A stretch of 64,000 nucleotides of DNA from Flammeovirgaceae bacterium SG7u.111 (GTDB taxonomy: Bacteria; Bacteroidota; Bacteroidia; Cytophagales; Flammeovirgaceae). A model generated the notes under the pieces. It was not told the origin of the DNA. It was given only the letters and a program-made list of their open reading frames with translations, and ran no database searches. This document shows, in pieces, positions 17,907 to 27,786 of the stretch (positions are counted from its first letter, which is position 1; every line of letters begins with the position of its first letter). The stretch is taken from positions 4,417,635-4,481,634 of the forward strand of contig CP139021.1 in assembly GCA_034044135.1 (NCBI GenBank), given 5' to 3'. A program made the translations under genes and the position numbers.

Positions 17907-18689
17907 ACTTGAATCAGCGTCCTGATCATTTAAAATGATCGGGACGTTTTTTTTAAACCCCAGCTGCCCCTTCCTACCAACAACCCCAGTAGCACAACCG
18001 AAAAAATAGCTTCGAAAAGATACTTCCAAGCCTTCTCTCCTAAGAAATTCCAACATGGACCGACTGTCCTTAAACTCCTCGCAGTACACACCAAGCATTC
18101 GGTAGTCTTCCGCATTTCCCAAAAAGTATTTTCCGATAAAAGGAATGATTCGCTTTAGGTACAGCATATAAAAAAACTTTAAAAACCAGCCGTTTGGCTC
18201 AGAAACCTCTGCTAAAGAAAAAGCTCCTCTTGGCTTCAACACTCTACTTATCGTTTTTGCCAACTGTTCCTGTTGCTCTAGGCTAAACGTTTTTATACCA
18301 AAAGTAGAAATGATAAAGTCAGCTGAATCGCTAGGGATTTCATCGTTCAGCACATTCATTTTTAGCAGTTCTACATTTTTAACTTTTAGCCGCTTTGTGT
18401 GCTCTGCAGCTTTTTTGTTCATATCGTCAGAAATATCTACTGCTATTATTTTCCCCTCTGAAAGCACTTTTCGCTGAATATCGCCCCAAGCCTCGCCCAT
18501 GCCCGACATTAAATCGTAACCTACTGAAGCTTGATCAATTTCTGGCAAATCATTCACACATTGCCTCCGCCATCTTGCCGTAAACCCAAAGGAGGAAACA
18601 TAATTGGCAACCCCGTAGGTCTTGGACATCCTATCGAACATACCTTTTACAAACTGCGGGTCATAAATGTCTTTGTTCAAGCTTTTCAT
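17898..18689 (-). CDS. class I SAM-dependent methyltransferase (UbiE-like)
   Basis: A 263-residue methyltransferase of the MenG/UbiE type: FVKGMFDRMSKTYGVANYVSSFGF at the start, the SAM site YDLMSGMGEAWGDI, then IAVDISDDM and VLKPRGAFSLAEVSEP. The glycine-rich motif is altered (SGMGE rather than GxGTG), so it may be specialised. The last 18 or so residues are encoded by the terminator of the opposite gene (17918-17946), and the stop lies inside the exonuclease gene. That tail is probably not conserved. Substrate unknown; quinone or lipid head group is a guess. Confidence 0.85.
   Translation of the reverse strand: MKSLNKDIYDPQFVKGMFDRMSKTYGVANYVSSFGFTARWRRQCVNDLPEIDQASVGYDLMSGMGEAWGDIQRKVLSEGKIIAVDISDDMNKKAAEHTKRLKVKNVELLKMNVLNDEIPSDSADFIISTFGIKTFSLEQQEQLAKTISRVLKPRGAFSLAEVSEPNGWFLKFFYMLYLKRIIPFIGKYFLGNAEDYRMLGVYCEEFKDSRSMLEFLRREGLEVSFRSYFFGCATGVVGRKGQLGFKKNVPIILNDQDADSSLS
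17918..17954 (+). terminator. strong intrinsic terminator inside the methyltransferase tail
   Basis: A 13-bp stem, CGTCCTGATCATT (17918-17930) pairing with AATGATCGGGACG (17934-17946), has one G-T pair and a three-base loop. It is followed by eight T (17947-17954). It terminates the exonuclease gene yet lies in the coding end of the opposite-strand methyltransferase. Confidence 0.85.
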
Positions 18690-18831
18690 CTGGTGAAATT
18701 GTTGTTTTATACATCAAAGGCAGCTAGATATACAATTTTGGTTTTTATCCATACCTCTGCATTGATTTTAAGAAGGAATTTGTAAGTTTATTTTCATCCT
18801 CGGAAAATATCTATAAAACTCACCCTTTGTT

Positions 18832-19341
18832 ATGTCTTCAACTGGAATTGAACTCCGCCCACGGTTTCGGTTTTACTCGCCCATAGCCCGACCCGCTTTT
18901 GTGGAAAAAATAAAAGATGCTTTGGTTAATAATAAGTCCAAAGTAAAAGGCGTGACCTTGGAGCATCATCTCATTTTCAAAATACCAAAAGAACAGCGAA
19001 CCTACTGGTCGCCCCAAATGGATGTGGACTTGGAAGACAAGGAAGAAGGTACTTTCGTCCGTTGCCTGATCGGTCCTGCACCAAACGTTTGGACTAAATT
19101 CGTATTTATCTATTCTGGACTTGGCGTAATGGGCTTGCTGGGTTCCATGATGGGATTTTCTCAAATGATGCTCAAAAAAACACCGTGGGGACTTTGGGTG
19201 TGCCTATTGGCAGCCTTAATTGCAACAGCCGTCTGGCTAATAGGCCAAACTGGAAAAAGGTTGGCAAAAGAGCAAATGGTGATGCTTCGTTCCTTTTTAG
19301 AAGAAGCCATTGAACATGAAATTGTAGAGGAGGAGCTTTAG
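18832..19341 (+). CDS. hypothetical membrane protein
   Basis: A 169-residue protein with a soluble N-terminal half (residues 1-85, beta-rich, with many aromatic residues: RFRFYSPIARPAF, HHLIFKIP) and two helices at about 88-108 and 116-135, then an acidic C-terminus (EEAIEHEIVEEEL). Domain order suggests a membrane-anchored cytoplasmic sensor or adaptor, but I recognise no family. It starts divergently from the methyltransferase. Confidence 0.6.
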   Translation: MSSTGIELRPRFRFYSPIARPAFVEKIKDALVNNKSKVKGVTLEHHLIFKIPKEQRTYWSPQMDVDLEDKEEGTFVRCLIGPAPNVWTKFVFIYSGLGVMGLLGSMMGFSQMMLKKTPWGLWVCLLAALIATAVWLIGQTGKRLAKEQMVMLRSFLEEAIEHEIVEEEL

Positions 19342-19569
19342 CTTTTAAAAGCTATTTGATTATACAATGATTTGAAGATGCGATAATAAGCCGATGCCTC
19401 CTGCACTTCCATTTCTTTTCAAACCTAAACCTTTGCAAATAGTATCTGTTTACTTATTTTCGGAACTTCTAAGTAACATTGAAACTAAGAAGGCACACAA
19501 GCAGACGCTTGCGCCAGTTAATGTTGTTTATTAAACTCCCAACACATTATTGTATCACATTAGGAATCA

Positions 19570-20793
19570 ATGAAGTTTAACATTTCACTGTTTGTAGCGA
19601 ATCGACTTAGAGCCAAAGAAGGCAGTAGTTTTTCATTATTGATTTCGAGAATCGCCATTGGTAGCATAGCCGTTGGCCTAGCCGTAATGATAGGCGCATT
19701 TGCCGTTTTCAAAGGCTTTAAAACTACCATACAAGACAAAATATTCAGTTTTACTTCCCATATCAGGCTCAGCAAGTTCGACATGAGCAATTCTTATGAA
19801 GAGATTCCTGTTTCTACAAGCTATGATATTTACCAAAATGCAGCTAACCTCCCCGGCGTAGACCACATCCAAGTTTACAGCAGGAAACCTGGCTTACTCC
19901 AAACCAAAGACGAAGTTCTTGGGGTAACGCTCAAAGGAGTTGGAAGGGATTTCGACTCATTGTTTTTCAAGAAGAACATCACCCAAGGGAGGTTCCCTGA
20001 CCTGAGCGGGGAAAAATACTCCACTGAAATACTGGTGAGTAAATATATAGCTGACAAGCTCTTATTGGGTGTAGGCGATGAAGTTATCATGACTTTTGCC
20101 CAAGACCCTCCTCGGATAAGGAAGCTCCAAATTGTGGGGATTTACACTACATGGATTGAGGATTTTGATAAGATACTGATAGTCGGCGACAATCGTATGA
20201 TCCAGCGCCTTAACAACTGGGGCGACACGTTGGTTGGAGGATTTGAAGTTACCATTTCAGATTTTTCTGACTTAGAAGAAACCTCCGAACTCGTTTGGGA
20301 CGAAATGGATTTTGACTTGGCACTGTTCAAGGTGACCGATGAATATGTCCAGTTTTTCGACTGGTTCGTAATGCTCACCCGAAATGTTTATGTTTTCATG
20401 TTCGTGATCCTGTTCGTTGCCTGTTTCAACGTGGTTTCCATCACGCTCATCATGATTATGGAGCGAACAAATATGGTGGGGACACTCAAAGCCATAGGTG
20501 CTACCAATTGGCAAATCCAGAAAATTTTTGCCTTCAACGGAGTGAAGATGATCACTCAGGGTTTGCTTTGGGGAAATGCTGTTGGAATAACATTCGGAGT
20601 CCTCCAGCAAAAGTTCAAACTTGTCCCCCTCGACCCGGAAAACTACTACATGGACGCAGTGCCCATAGCCTTCGACTGGGGTGCTATCATTGGCTTAAAC
20701 ATTCTTTTTATCGTATTGATTTCCATCGTATTGGTTCTCCCTACTATCATTATTTCAAGGATCAACCCGATTAGGGCGATCAAATTTAGCTAG
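19570..20793 (+). CDS. FtsX-family ABC transporter permease (LolC/LolE-like)
   Basis: A 407-residue membrane protein with one N-terminal helix (about 24-46), a large periplasmic domain (about 47-265) and three C-terminal helices (about 272-297, 318-338 and 370-395). The pattern [24 protein letters not shown] is the coupling helix of FtsX-type permeases. In Bacteroidota this is the LolC/E homologue that extracts lipoproteins from the inner membrane. No ATPase gene is adjacent; it must be encoded elsewhere. It ends eight bases inside queG, converging. Confidence 0.9.
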   Translation: MKFNISLFVANRLRAKEGSSFSLLISRIAIGSIAVGLAVMIGAFAVFKGFKTTIQDKIFSFTSHIRLSKFDMSNSYEEIPVSTSYDIYQNAANLPGVDHIQVYSRKPGLLQTKDEVLGVTLKGVGRDFDSLFFKKNITQGRFPDLSGEKYSTEILVSKYIADKLLLGVGDEVIMTFAQDPPRIRKLQIVGIYTTWIEDFDKILIVGDNRMIQRLNNWGDTLVGGFEVTISDFSDLEETSELVWDEMDFDLALFKVTDEYVQFFDWFVMLTRNVYVFMFVILFVACFNVVSITLIMIMERTNMVGTLKAIGATNWQIQKIFAFNGVKMITQGLLWGNAVGITFGVLQQKFKLVPLDPENYYMDAVPIAFDWGAIIGLNILFIVLISIVLVLPTIIISRINPIRAIKFS

Positions 20794-21730
20794 GCTTTTT
20801 CTTTATAAAATCAATGTTTCGCTTAAGCCCAGCCAGCTTCGTTCGTTTCAAAGCTGACTTTTTGAAGAGTTTTTGGAACACTTCGGCACTGATTTCCTCC
20901 CAGTCTTTGGGCTTCATTTTATCCAGATCGGGATGCGGTTCAAATTCTGCGGTTCGATGCGGCCTGGAAAATCTGTTCCAAGGGCAAACATCTTGACAGA
21001 TATCGCAACCAAACATCCAGTTTTCGAATTTGCCCTCAAACTCCGTTGGAATTTCCTCTTTCAGCTCAATGGTGAGATAAGAAATACACTTGCTTCCATC
21101 CACCACATAGGGCTGGGGAATGGCATCGGTAGGGCAAGCATCGAGGCACTTGGTACAGCTACCGCAATAATCTTTTACAGGTCCATCTGGCTCTAGCTCC
21201 AAGTCGATAATTAGGTTAGCCAAAAAATAAAAGCTTCCCGCCTGTTTGGAGAGCAAAAGTGAGTTTTTGCCAACCCAACCCAACCCACTTTTCTTCGCCC
21301 AAGCACGCTCCATTACCGGTGCAGAATCTACAAAACAGCGGCCATCTACCTCCCCTATTTCCTCGCCAATAAACTGCATCAAAGACTTCAACTTTCTTTT
21401 TATCACAAAATGGTAATCCTCTCCGTAGGCATATTTGGCAAGCTTATAATTTTCCTCCTGAGCATGGTCTTTTTGGGGGTAATAATTCATCATAAGCATT
21501 ACTACAGACTTCGCCCCAGGCACCAACTCTCTTGGGTCAAGCCGTTTTTCAAAGTGGTTTTCCATGTAATGCATCTGCCCGTGCATGCCTTGGTTGAGCC
21601 AGCTTTCCAACTTAGGGGCTTCCTTGTCCAGCCTTTCTGCCTTAGAAACCCCACAAAAGTCAAAACCTAGCCGTAGGGCTTCCCTTTTGATCAACTCACT
21701 CCTGTTTCTTATCTGGCTTTTGCTCGGCAT
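20786..21730 (-). CDS. queG: epoxyqueuosine reductase QueG
   Basis: A 314-residue cytoplasmic reductase of the last step of queuosine tRNA modification (cobalamin and two [4Fe-4S] clusters). The ferredoxin-type cysteines are visible: [16 protein letters not shown] and [14 protein letters not shown]. The N-terminal [12 protein letters not shown] and RYSYGEDYH-like ([10 protein letters not shown]) blocks fit. Length is at the short end because the C-terminal HEAT-repeat-like tail is absent, common in the short QueG form. The start overlaps nothing; the stop overlaps the permease gene by eight bases. Confidence 0.95.
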   Translation of the reverse strand: MPSKSQIRNRSELIKREALRLGFDFCGVSKAERLDKEAPKLESWLNQGMHGQMHYMENHFEKRLDPRELVPGAKSVVMLMMNYYPQKDHAQEENYKLAKYAYGEDYHFVIKRKLKSLMQFIGEEIGEVDGRCFVDSAPVMERAWAKKSGLGWVGKNSLLLSKQAGSFYFLANLIIDLELEPDGPVKDYCGSCTKCLDACPTDAIPQPYVVDGSKCISYLTIELKEEIPTEFEGKFENWMFGCDICQDVCPWNRFSRPHRTAEFEPHPDLDKMKPKDWEEISAEVFQKLFKKSALKRTKLAGLKRNIDFIKKKPS

Positions 21731-21882
21731 AATATTAAACTTTGCTTTTTCTTTTTGTTATGTTAAACAAGCTTGCTGCTATTTAAAAAAAACAAACTTA
21801 CCTTTGAAAGTAAATTCCTAATAGGCAATTAGAACATCTACCTAAAAAGGTATTTACCTAAATAGCAACCACAAATATAGAC

Positions 21883-22749
21883 ATGAAAAAGACTTTCATT
21901 ACAAGCATACTTCTTCTTACATTAACTCAACTCATTCTCGCCCAAGGCACTAAGCCATTTCAATTTGAAACTGCTACAGAACTTCAGGCATTTTTCAAAT
22001 GGACACCCAAAAGCCAAGCCCTCGTTAGCGCGCACAGAGGCGGTCCTGAAAGCGGATTTCCGGAAAATTGTATTGAAACTTTTGAGAATACCTGTAATTC
22101 CCAACCTTCCATCATCGAATGTGATATTGCCATTTCCAAAGATGGCAAACTCCTGATGATGCACGATTATTCCCTCGACCGCACTACCAACGGAACAGGC
22201 AAAGTACTCGAAAAAGAATGGAATTATATCAAATCGCTAAAACTGAAGGACACCAAGGGTGCTATTACTGAGTTTTCTGTCCCTACGCTCAAAGAAGCGC
22301 TAGAATGGGGGAAAGGAAAGGCGATTTTGATGTTAGACGTGAAGCGAGGAGTCCCATTTGAAAAAGTGGTAAAAGAAGTTCGTGAAACCCATAGTGAAGC
22401 TTTTGTAGCAATAATTACCTACAGTGCCGAAGATGCAAAAAAGGTTTATGAACTTGCCCCCGAACTGATGCTTTCTGTTTCTGCTAGAAATACCGATGAG
22501 CTAGAAAGATTACTATCAGCGGGAATTCCAACTAACAGAATGGTCGCTTTTACCGGAACAACATCATCAGCACCTGAGCATTATATAAAACTACATGAAC
22601 TTGGAATTTTCTGCATAATGGGGACAATGGGCAACCTCGATAAAAAGGCTGAGCAAAAGGGAATAGAAGTATATCAAAAACTGCTAGATAATGGAGTAGA
22701 TATTTTGGCGACAGACAGACCTACTGAAGCCTATAAAGCCATTAAATAG
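21883..22749 (+). CDS. glycerophosphodiester phosphodiesterase family protein, secreted
   Basis: A 288-residue protein with a signal peptide (MKKTFITSILLLTLTQLILA, cleaved near residue 20) and a GDPD TIM barrel: AHRGGPESGFPENCIETF, ECDIAISKDGKLLMMHDYSLDRTTNGTG and LMLDVKRG. The histidine and acidic residues of the active site are present. It hydrolyses glycerophosphodiesters in the periplasm, likely for phosphate or carbon scavenging. Monocistronic. Confidence 0.93.
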   Translation: MKKTFITSILLLTLTQLILAQGTKPFQFETATELQAFFKWTPKSQALVSAHRGGPESGFPENCIETFENTCNSQPSIIECDIAISKDGKLLMMHDYSLDRTTNGTGKVLEKEWNYIKSLKLKDTKGAITEFSVPTLKEALEWGKGKAILMLDVKRGVPFEKVVKEVRETHSEAFVAIITYSAEDAKKVYELAPELMLSVSARNTDELERLLSAGIPTNRMVAFTGTTSSAPEHYIKLHELGIFCIMGTMGNLDKKAEQKGIEVYQKLLDNGVDILATDRPTEAYKAIK

Positions 22750-22914
22750 AGGAATAAAAAACTAGTATAAGAGGCTAATCAAATAAAAAACATATTACAC
22801 ATCACTTTTCTTTAAAAGTACTTCACTGTACTAAATAAGAATTGTGTAGAATACACGTTTTGTCTTATAATCAAAACATCTATAAGTCTACTCAGGGTAT
22901 TAGCACAAAGTAAT

Positions 22915-24549
22915 ATGAGAAACATCAATAAAATAGCCAAAAACAATAAAGTAACCTATCTACTTTATGCCTTCATCACTCTTTTAGCCATTAACAGTGC
23001 CGTTTTAGTATATACTCGATATACGGTACAACAAATTTCCAAACTAGAGGATACTAACCAAGAAATATCAGACTACTTAGCTAACCTTGAAACTCAAATT
23101 AGACTGAGCGACTTAGGACTAAGAGGATATTTACTTATTCAAGAAGATCGTTTTTTAGCCCCTCACTTTGATGGGATGGAAAATTATCCAATATGGATGG
23201 AAAAGCTTGAAAACACCATGGCTGATTGTAACCTGATCAACGATAAATGGGCCAAGTACAAAGAAATGATTCATGCAAAAATGTTAGAAGCCGATGAAAT
23301 CGTAGGCTTAACAAAGGATGGTGACATTGATGGGGCTATGGCACTCTTAAATAAAGACTCGGGAATGAAATTATGGGAAGACAAACAAGCATTTGAAAGT
23401 ATCCTATTTGAGCATCAAGACAACTTGAAAGCTGACTTGGAAAAAAGCTATAACCGAGTAACAATTGTGAACTTGGTAACAGGAATACTCTTAGTATTGG
23501 TAGGGTTTCCTGCATTAATAATCGCAGTAAGATCATTGAAAAGAAGCGATGAGCAAAGAGAGCTGCTGATAGAAGAACTTTCGGAAAGCAGCAAACAATA
23601 CATATTTAACGATGGCGAGACTGTAGAATACCACAATGAAAAAGAAGTAATAGACAAGCTTGCCCAAGATCTAAAAAGAGCCAGTGATTTTATTACCAGT
23701 ATTACTAAAGGTGACTATAGCGTAAGATGGGATGGCCTTAATGAAAAAAACAGACACCTCAACACTGACAACTTGGCTGCCGAGCTTGTGGAGATGAGAG
23801 ATCAAATGTTCGAAGTAAAAACCCAAGAAGAGAGAAGAATTTGGGTAAACGAAGGCATCGCTATTCTATCGGAAATCATCCGAAAAAACCACCAAACATT
23901 GACTGAACTTGCCGACGAGTTCATTTTGGAACTTGTAAAATATATAGGAGCTAACCAAGGTAGTATTTTTACATTGAAGAAAAATAATAATGAAATGCTC
24001 GAAATGGTATCTTGCTATGCTTACAGCCGAAAGAAGTATTTAAACATGGAGATCAAGGTTGGAGAAGGACTAGTAGGACAGGTTTTTGCCGAAAAAGAAA
24101 CCACTTTCCTCAAAGAAATCCCTGAAAAGTATATAAAAATATCTTCTGGCCTAGGTGATGCAAGACCAAGAAGCCTCGTACTAGTCCCGCTCAAGGTCAA
24201 TGAAAATACAGAAGGTGTTTTAGAACTTGCTTCTTTCAAAGAGTTTGATGAAAATACCATCGACTTCTTAGAAAAAGCGTGTGAAATACTGGCATCATCC
24301 TTTATTTCTGTTAGAGTGAATGAAAAAACAACAGCACTCCTTGAGCAACAGCAAGCCCAAACCGAGCAGCTCAGGGCTCAGGAAGAAGAAATGAGGCAAA
24401 ATATGGAAGAGATGGAAGCAACCCAAGAAGAGATGATGAGAAAAGAGCAGGAAATAAGTAATCTTCTGGAGGAATCGAGAGAAAATGAATTAATGCTCAA
24501 CCTTCGAATAGAAGAGCTGATAGAGAAAAGTGAGGCAAACCAGTCATAA
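22915..24549 (+). CDS. CHASE3-HAMP-GAF sensor protein with no kinase domain
   Basis: A 544-residue membrane protein: helix 13-35, CHASE3-type periplasmic domain to about 180 (LGLRGYLLIQEDRFL is a typical CHASE3 stretch), helix 183-205, HAMP-like linker 206-310, GAF domain about 320-470, and a long acidic coiled coil rich in Gln, Glu and Met to the end. No HisKA, HATPase, cyclase or methyl-accepting domain exists, and a clear terminator follows at 24574, so this is the complete gene. The coiled coil is the likely output surface, perhaps to a partner kinase. Confidence 0.85.
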   Translation: MRNINKIAKNNKVTYLLYAFITLLAINSAVLVYTRYTVQQISKLEDTNQEISDYLANLETQIRLSDLGLRGYLLIQEDRFLAPHFDGMENYPIWMEKLENTMADCNLINDKWAKYKEMIHAKMLEADEIVGLTKDGDIDGAMALLNKDSGMKLWEDKQAFESILFEHQDNLKADLEKSYNRVTIVNLVTGILLVLVGFPALIIAVRSLKRSDEQRELLIEELSESSKQYIFNDGETVEYHNEKEVIDKLAQDLKRASDFITSITKGDYSVRWDGLNEKNRHLNTDNLAAELVEMRDQMFEVKTQEERRIWVNEGIAILSEIIRKNHQTLTELADEFILELVKYIGANQGSIFTLKKNNNEMLEMVSCYAYSRKKYLNMEIKVGEGLVGQVFAEKETTFLKEIPEKYIKISSGLGDARPRSLVLVPLKVNENTEGVLELASFKEFDENTIDFLEKACEILASSFISVRVNEKTTALLEQQQAQTEQLRAQEEEMRQNMEEMEATQEEMMRKEQEISNLLEESRENELMLNLRIEELIEKSEANQS

Positions 24550-24573
24550 TCAAAGAAATTGATATTCTTTTAA

Positions 24574-24600
24574 AGCAGAAATGGTCATACCATTTCTGCT
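24574..24600 (+). terminator. intrinsic terminator
   Basis: AGCAGAAATGG (24574-24584) pairs with CCATTTCTGCT (24590-24600); five-base loop, then CTTTTATTTA. It lies 24 bases after the CHASE3-GAF stop. Confidence 0.8.
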
Positions 24601-24740
24601 CTTTTATTTACTACCATCCCGACTCCTACTTTCCCTAAAGAACATTAAGTTCATCTTTTTTGCACTTCACTTCCAGTTTTACCGAGTTTTATTATACTAA
24701 GGAAAATTGAAATCCAACTCAAAAAAAACAGACAACAAGC

Positions 24741-25244
24741 ATGATCATTTTTTCATATGGTTCTAACATGAACCTCAATAGGATTACCCAAAGAGTCCCT
24801 TCTGCTAAAAAAATAACAAATGCCTATCTTGACGGATACCTATTGAAATGCATAAAAAAGAACAGAGATGGCTCAGGAAAAGCAACTATCATTAAAACAG
24901 GAAATATTGAACACAGAGTTTGGGGGATTCTGTACAATTTGGATGAAGCAGAAAAACATCTGCTCGATAAAGCCGAAGGTTTACATTTTGGCTACAATGA
25001 AACGCACATTGAAGTAACAGCTGCCGAGGGCGAAGTATATACCACCCAAGTGTATATAGCCGCTCCCGAAGCCATTGACGAAAATCTTATCCCTTATCAT
25101 TGGTACAAAGCATTTATAGTTTCGGGGGCAAAAGAGAATAACCTTCCCGCCTCCTATATGAATGCTTTAGAGAAAATCCCTTCCGAACAAGACCCGAACG
25201 AAGAAAGGCAACTGATGAATAGAAGTATTTTGAAGGGAGAATAA
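24741..25244 (+). CDS. gamma-glutamylcyclotransferase family protein
   Basis: A 167-residue protein with the family motif FSYGSNM at residues 4-10 and the conserved VWGILYNLDEAEKHLLDKAEG stretch. The glutamate in this last motif is the usual catalytic acid-base. Such enzymes cyclise gamma-glutamyl amino acids or gamma-glutamylamines to 5-oxoproline; the substrate cannot be told. No neighbouring glutathione genes. The helicase gene follows after 55 bases with its own -7 box. Confidence 0.9.
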   Translation: MIIFSYGSNMNLNRITQRVPSAKKITNAYLDGYLLKCIKKNRDGSGKATIIKTGNIEHRVWGILYNLDEAEKHLLDKAEGLHFGYNETHIEVTAAEGEVYTTQVYIAAPEAIDENLIPYHWYKAFIVSGAKENNLPASYMNALEKIPSEQDPNEERQLMNRSILKGE

Positions 25245-25286
25245 GTAAAGAAACCTAAAGAAGCACTCCACAAAGGGAATAAGCTG

Positions 25287-25294
25287 TACCTTTG
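25287..25294 (+). promoter_or_regulatory. probable -7 element of the helicase gene
   Basis: TACCTTTG matches TAnnTTTG and lies five bases before the helicase ATG. No convincing TTTG box was found at the usual distance upstream. Confidence 0.35.
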
Positions 25295-25299
25295 CCCTC

Positions 25300-26613
25300 A
25301 TGTTAGGAAAAATCAAAGATCAGGATGCTATCCTGAAAAAATTGGGCATAGAAGGTTTAAACAAAATGCAGAAAGATGCCCACAAGGCTATCTTGGCTGA
25401 AAACGATACTATTTTGCTTTCCCCTACGGGTACTGGAAAAACGTTGGCATTCCTCTTGCCCATTCTGTCCCAACTCAACCCTGATCTTGACCAGGTTCAG
25501 GTACTTATTCTCGTTCCTTCCAGAGAACTTGCCATCCAGATAGAGCAAGTAACCAGAGAAATGGGAAGCGGATATAAAGTGAATGCTGTTTATGGCGGAA
25601 GAGCCGGATCGAAAGACAAAGAAGACCTTAAACATCCGCCAGCAATTTTGATAGGTACGCCGGGAAGGATTGCCGATCATTTGAGAAGGAAAACCTTTTC
25701 CACCAAACATATTAAAACGCTCGTGCTCGATGAGTTTGACAAGTCCCTTGAAGTGGGATTTGAATTTGAGATGAGGGAAATTTTAGAATTGCTCCCCTAC
25801 CTGCAAAAAAAGATACTCACTTCTGCTACACAAGGGGTAGAAATACCTGAATTTGTAGGGATAAACCAACCCGATTTTTTAGATTTTTCGGATACAAAAA
25901 CTGATCAGCTAACGCTAAAAGCTATCATTTCCCCCTCGGAAAATAAATTGAATACCTTGGTAAGGTTGCTCGGATTCATAGGCGAAGGCAGCGGCATCAT
26001 CTTTTGCAATTTAAAGGATACCATCCAAGATGTAAGTGATTACCTCTACAACAGAGACATTGACCATGCCTGCTTTTATGGTGGACTGGAACAGCAAGAA
26101 AGAGAGCGTGCGCTTATAAAATTCAGAAATGGAACACACCGCCTACTCCTCGCATCAGATTTGGCTGCTAGGGGAATAGATGTTCCCGAAATGGATTTTA
26201 TCATACACTTTGAAGTTCCTTATAGAGAAGAAGAATTTACCCACCGAAATGGGCGAACCGCAAGGATGCACAGCAATGGCACCGCCTATATTTTGAAATG
26301 GGAGAAAAAACCACTTCCTAGGTTTATCAGTGGTGTGGAAGAACTCGAGCTCGAACCGACCGACTCGCCAGAAAATAGCCCTTGGGAAACCCTGTTTATA
26401 TCAGGAGGGAGAAAAGACAAAATCTCTAAAGGGGATATTGCTGGCTTGTTCTTTAAACAAGGTCAATTGCAGAAAGAAGAGTTGGGTACAATTGAGCTGA
26501 AATCGGACTGCGCCTTTGTTGCCGTTCCCAAAACAAAAGCCAAAGAACTCGCTGCCGAACTGAACAATAGTAGGCTTAAAAAGAAAAAGGTTAGGATTAG
26601 TATTTTAGACTGA
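25300..26613 (+). CDS. DEAD-box RNA helicase
   Basis: A 437-residue ATP-dependent RNA helicase. Motifs in order: Q region (INKMQKDAH form), I SPTGTGKT, Ia PSRELA, Ib TPGRI, II written DEFD instead of DEAD, III SAT, V ARGID, VI HRNGRTAR. A C-terminal basic domain (residues about 365-437, ending KKKKVRISILD) resembles the DbpA RNA-binding domain, which in DbpA recognises 23S rRNA, so ribosome assembly is plausible. The DEFD variant is within what the family tolerates. A large-loop terminator follows. Confidence 0.93.
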   Translation: MLGKIKDQDAILKKLGIEGLNKMQKDAHKAILAENDTILLSPTGTGKTLAFLLPILSQLNPDLDQVQVLILVPSRELAIQIEQVTREMGSGYKVNAVYGGRAGSKDKEDLKHPPAILIGTPGRIADHLRRKTFSTKHIKTLVLDEFDKSLEVGFEFEMREILELLPYLQKKILTSATQGVEIPEFVGINQPDFLDFSDTKTDQLTLKAIISPSENKLNTLVRLLGFIGEGSGIIFCNLKDTIQDVSDYLYNRDIDHACFYGGLEQQERERALIKFRNGTHRLLLASDLAARGIDVPEMDFIIHFEVPYREEEFTHRNGRTARMHSNGTAYILKWEKKPLPRFISGVEELELEPTDSPENSPWETLFISGGRKDKISKGDIAGLFFKQGQLQKEELGTIELKSDCAFVAVPKTKAKELAAELNNSRLKKKKVRISILD

Positions 26614-26633
26614 TCACCCCCCTATCAAATTTC

Positions 26634-26679
26634 AAAAACCGCTTACGATTCCATTTTCTAGTGATCTTAAGCGGTTTTT
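26634..26679 (+). terminator. intrinsic terminator
   Basis: AAAAACCGCTTA (26634-26645) pairs with TAAGCGGTTTTT (26668-26679), 12 bp, 22-base loop. The T-run is inside the stem. It follows the helicase stop by 20 bases. Confidence 0.7.
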
Positions 26680-26790
26680 AATGTCTTTACACCCACTTTT
26701 TAGCCTTAAGCATTTTCAATCGCACCAACCTTTATTATATTAACTTTCAAATAAAATCACTAACTGCTCAGCAACCTAAAAGCATTGAAA

Positions 26791-27726
26791 ATGAAACGCA
26801 TACATGTTTTTGAATTTGAAGACTTAGCATGGTTTCCTAATTGGTTCAGAAGGTGCATGACCCGCTTAATTATAGTGATGCACAAGCTTCTCAAAACCGA
26901 TGAAGAGCTTGCTGAGTTGCTAGCAGGTATTATCAAAGAAACCCAGATCACCTCCATTGTCGACCTTTGCTCTGGGAGTGCTGGACCACTGCCTTCTGCC
27001 GTAAATATTCTCAAGGAAAAACATGGAATTGAAAATATAAAACTTACCCTAGAGCATGTTTAAATTTTTGCTTCCTGAAAACCAATATTTTATGAACCTG
27101 ACGTCATATTTCCTCATTTATTTATCCCGATAAACTCAATCGGAAACATTTAGTCAGAACCATAACCTATTGATTTTCAGTTTACATAAAATTTTAAACA
27201 TGCTCTAACCGATTTGTACCCCGACCAAGAAGGGGCAAAAAAAATTAACGATGAGAAGGGGAACATCCATTACAAAACTGAACCTGTAGATGCAACGGAT
27301 GTAGATAAAAGCCTAAAAGGATTAAGGACGATGGTAAGTGGTTTTCACCACCTCAAGCCCAAGCAGGCAAAACAAGTACTTCAATCGGCGAGCGATAGCA
27401 AACAACCGATTTGTATCTTCGAAATAAGCGACAACAGCCATCCAAAAGCCATTTGGTGGTTAGCAACCCCTTTCAATTTAATTACCTGCCTCTTTGTTAC
27501 CCTCTTAGCCCGACCTATCACTTGGCAACAGTTGGTTTTTACATACCTCATTCCTATTATCCCAATTGCCTTTGCTTGGGACGGTGCCGTATCCAACGCC
27601 CGAACCTATACACTCGATGATCTGGACTTATTGCTCAAAGATGTTGATTCGGAAGGCTATACTTGGAAAAAGGGGATAGTAAAGGGGAAATCGAAAAAGA
27701 TCTACTTGATAGGGAAAGCTCTCTAA
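26791..27726 (+). pseudogene. class I SAM methyltransferase-like gene interrupted by a MITE
   Basis: The first part (from ATG 26791; an in-frame ATG at 26785 is also possible) encodes a membrane-facing N-terminus and a SAM-binding loop, SIVDLCSGSAGPLPSA, and stops inside the insert as LEHV. Removing the 154-bp insert plus one target TA joins ...IKLTL directly in frame to TDLYPDQEGAKK..., the normal methyltransferase motif-II context. The reading frame then continues to 27726 through GFHHLKPKQAKQVL and a two-helix hydrophobic segment. The intact protein would be about 260 residues. The insert supplies stop codons, so the present gene makes at best a 90-residue fragment. Function before the disruption: a membrane-associated methyltransferase of unknown substrate. 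Confidence 0.85.
27052..27205. mobile_element. 154-bp MITE with IS5-type ends, TA target duplication
   Basis: The element has inverted ends: GAGCATGTTTAAA at 27052-27064 and its complement at 27193-27205. Similarity continues inward for about 45 bases per side (CTGAAAA-CAATA and TTATG blocks on both arms). TA flanks both sides (27050-27051 and 27206-27207); a CTA reading with a one-base shift is also possible. It has no coding capacity. The tips match those of the intact IS5-family element at 43453-44319, whose transposase could have acted in trans. Excision restores the host reading frame exactly. Confidence 0.85.
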
Positions 27727-27786
27727 AACCAATACAAAAGCCACAAATAATTGCGGCTCAATATCATAATTTTAGCCAACAAACAT

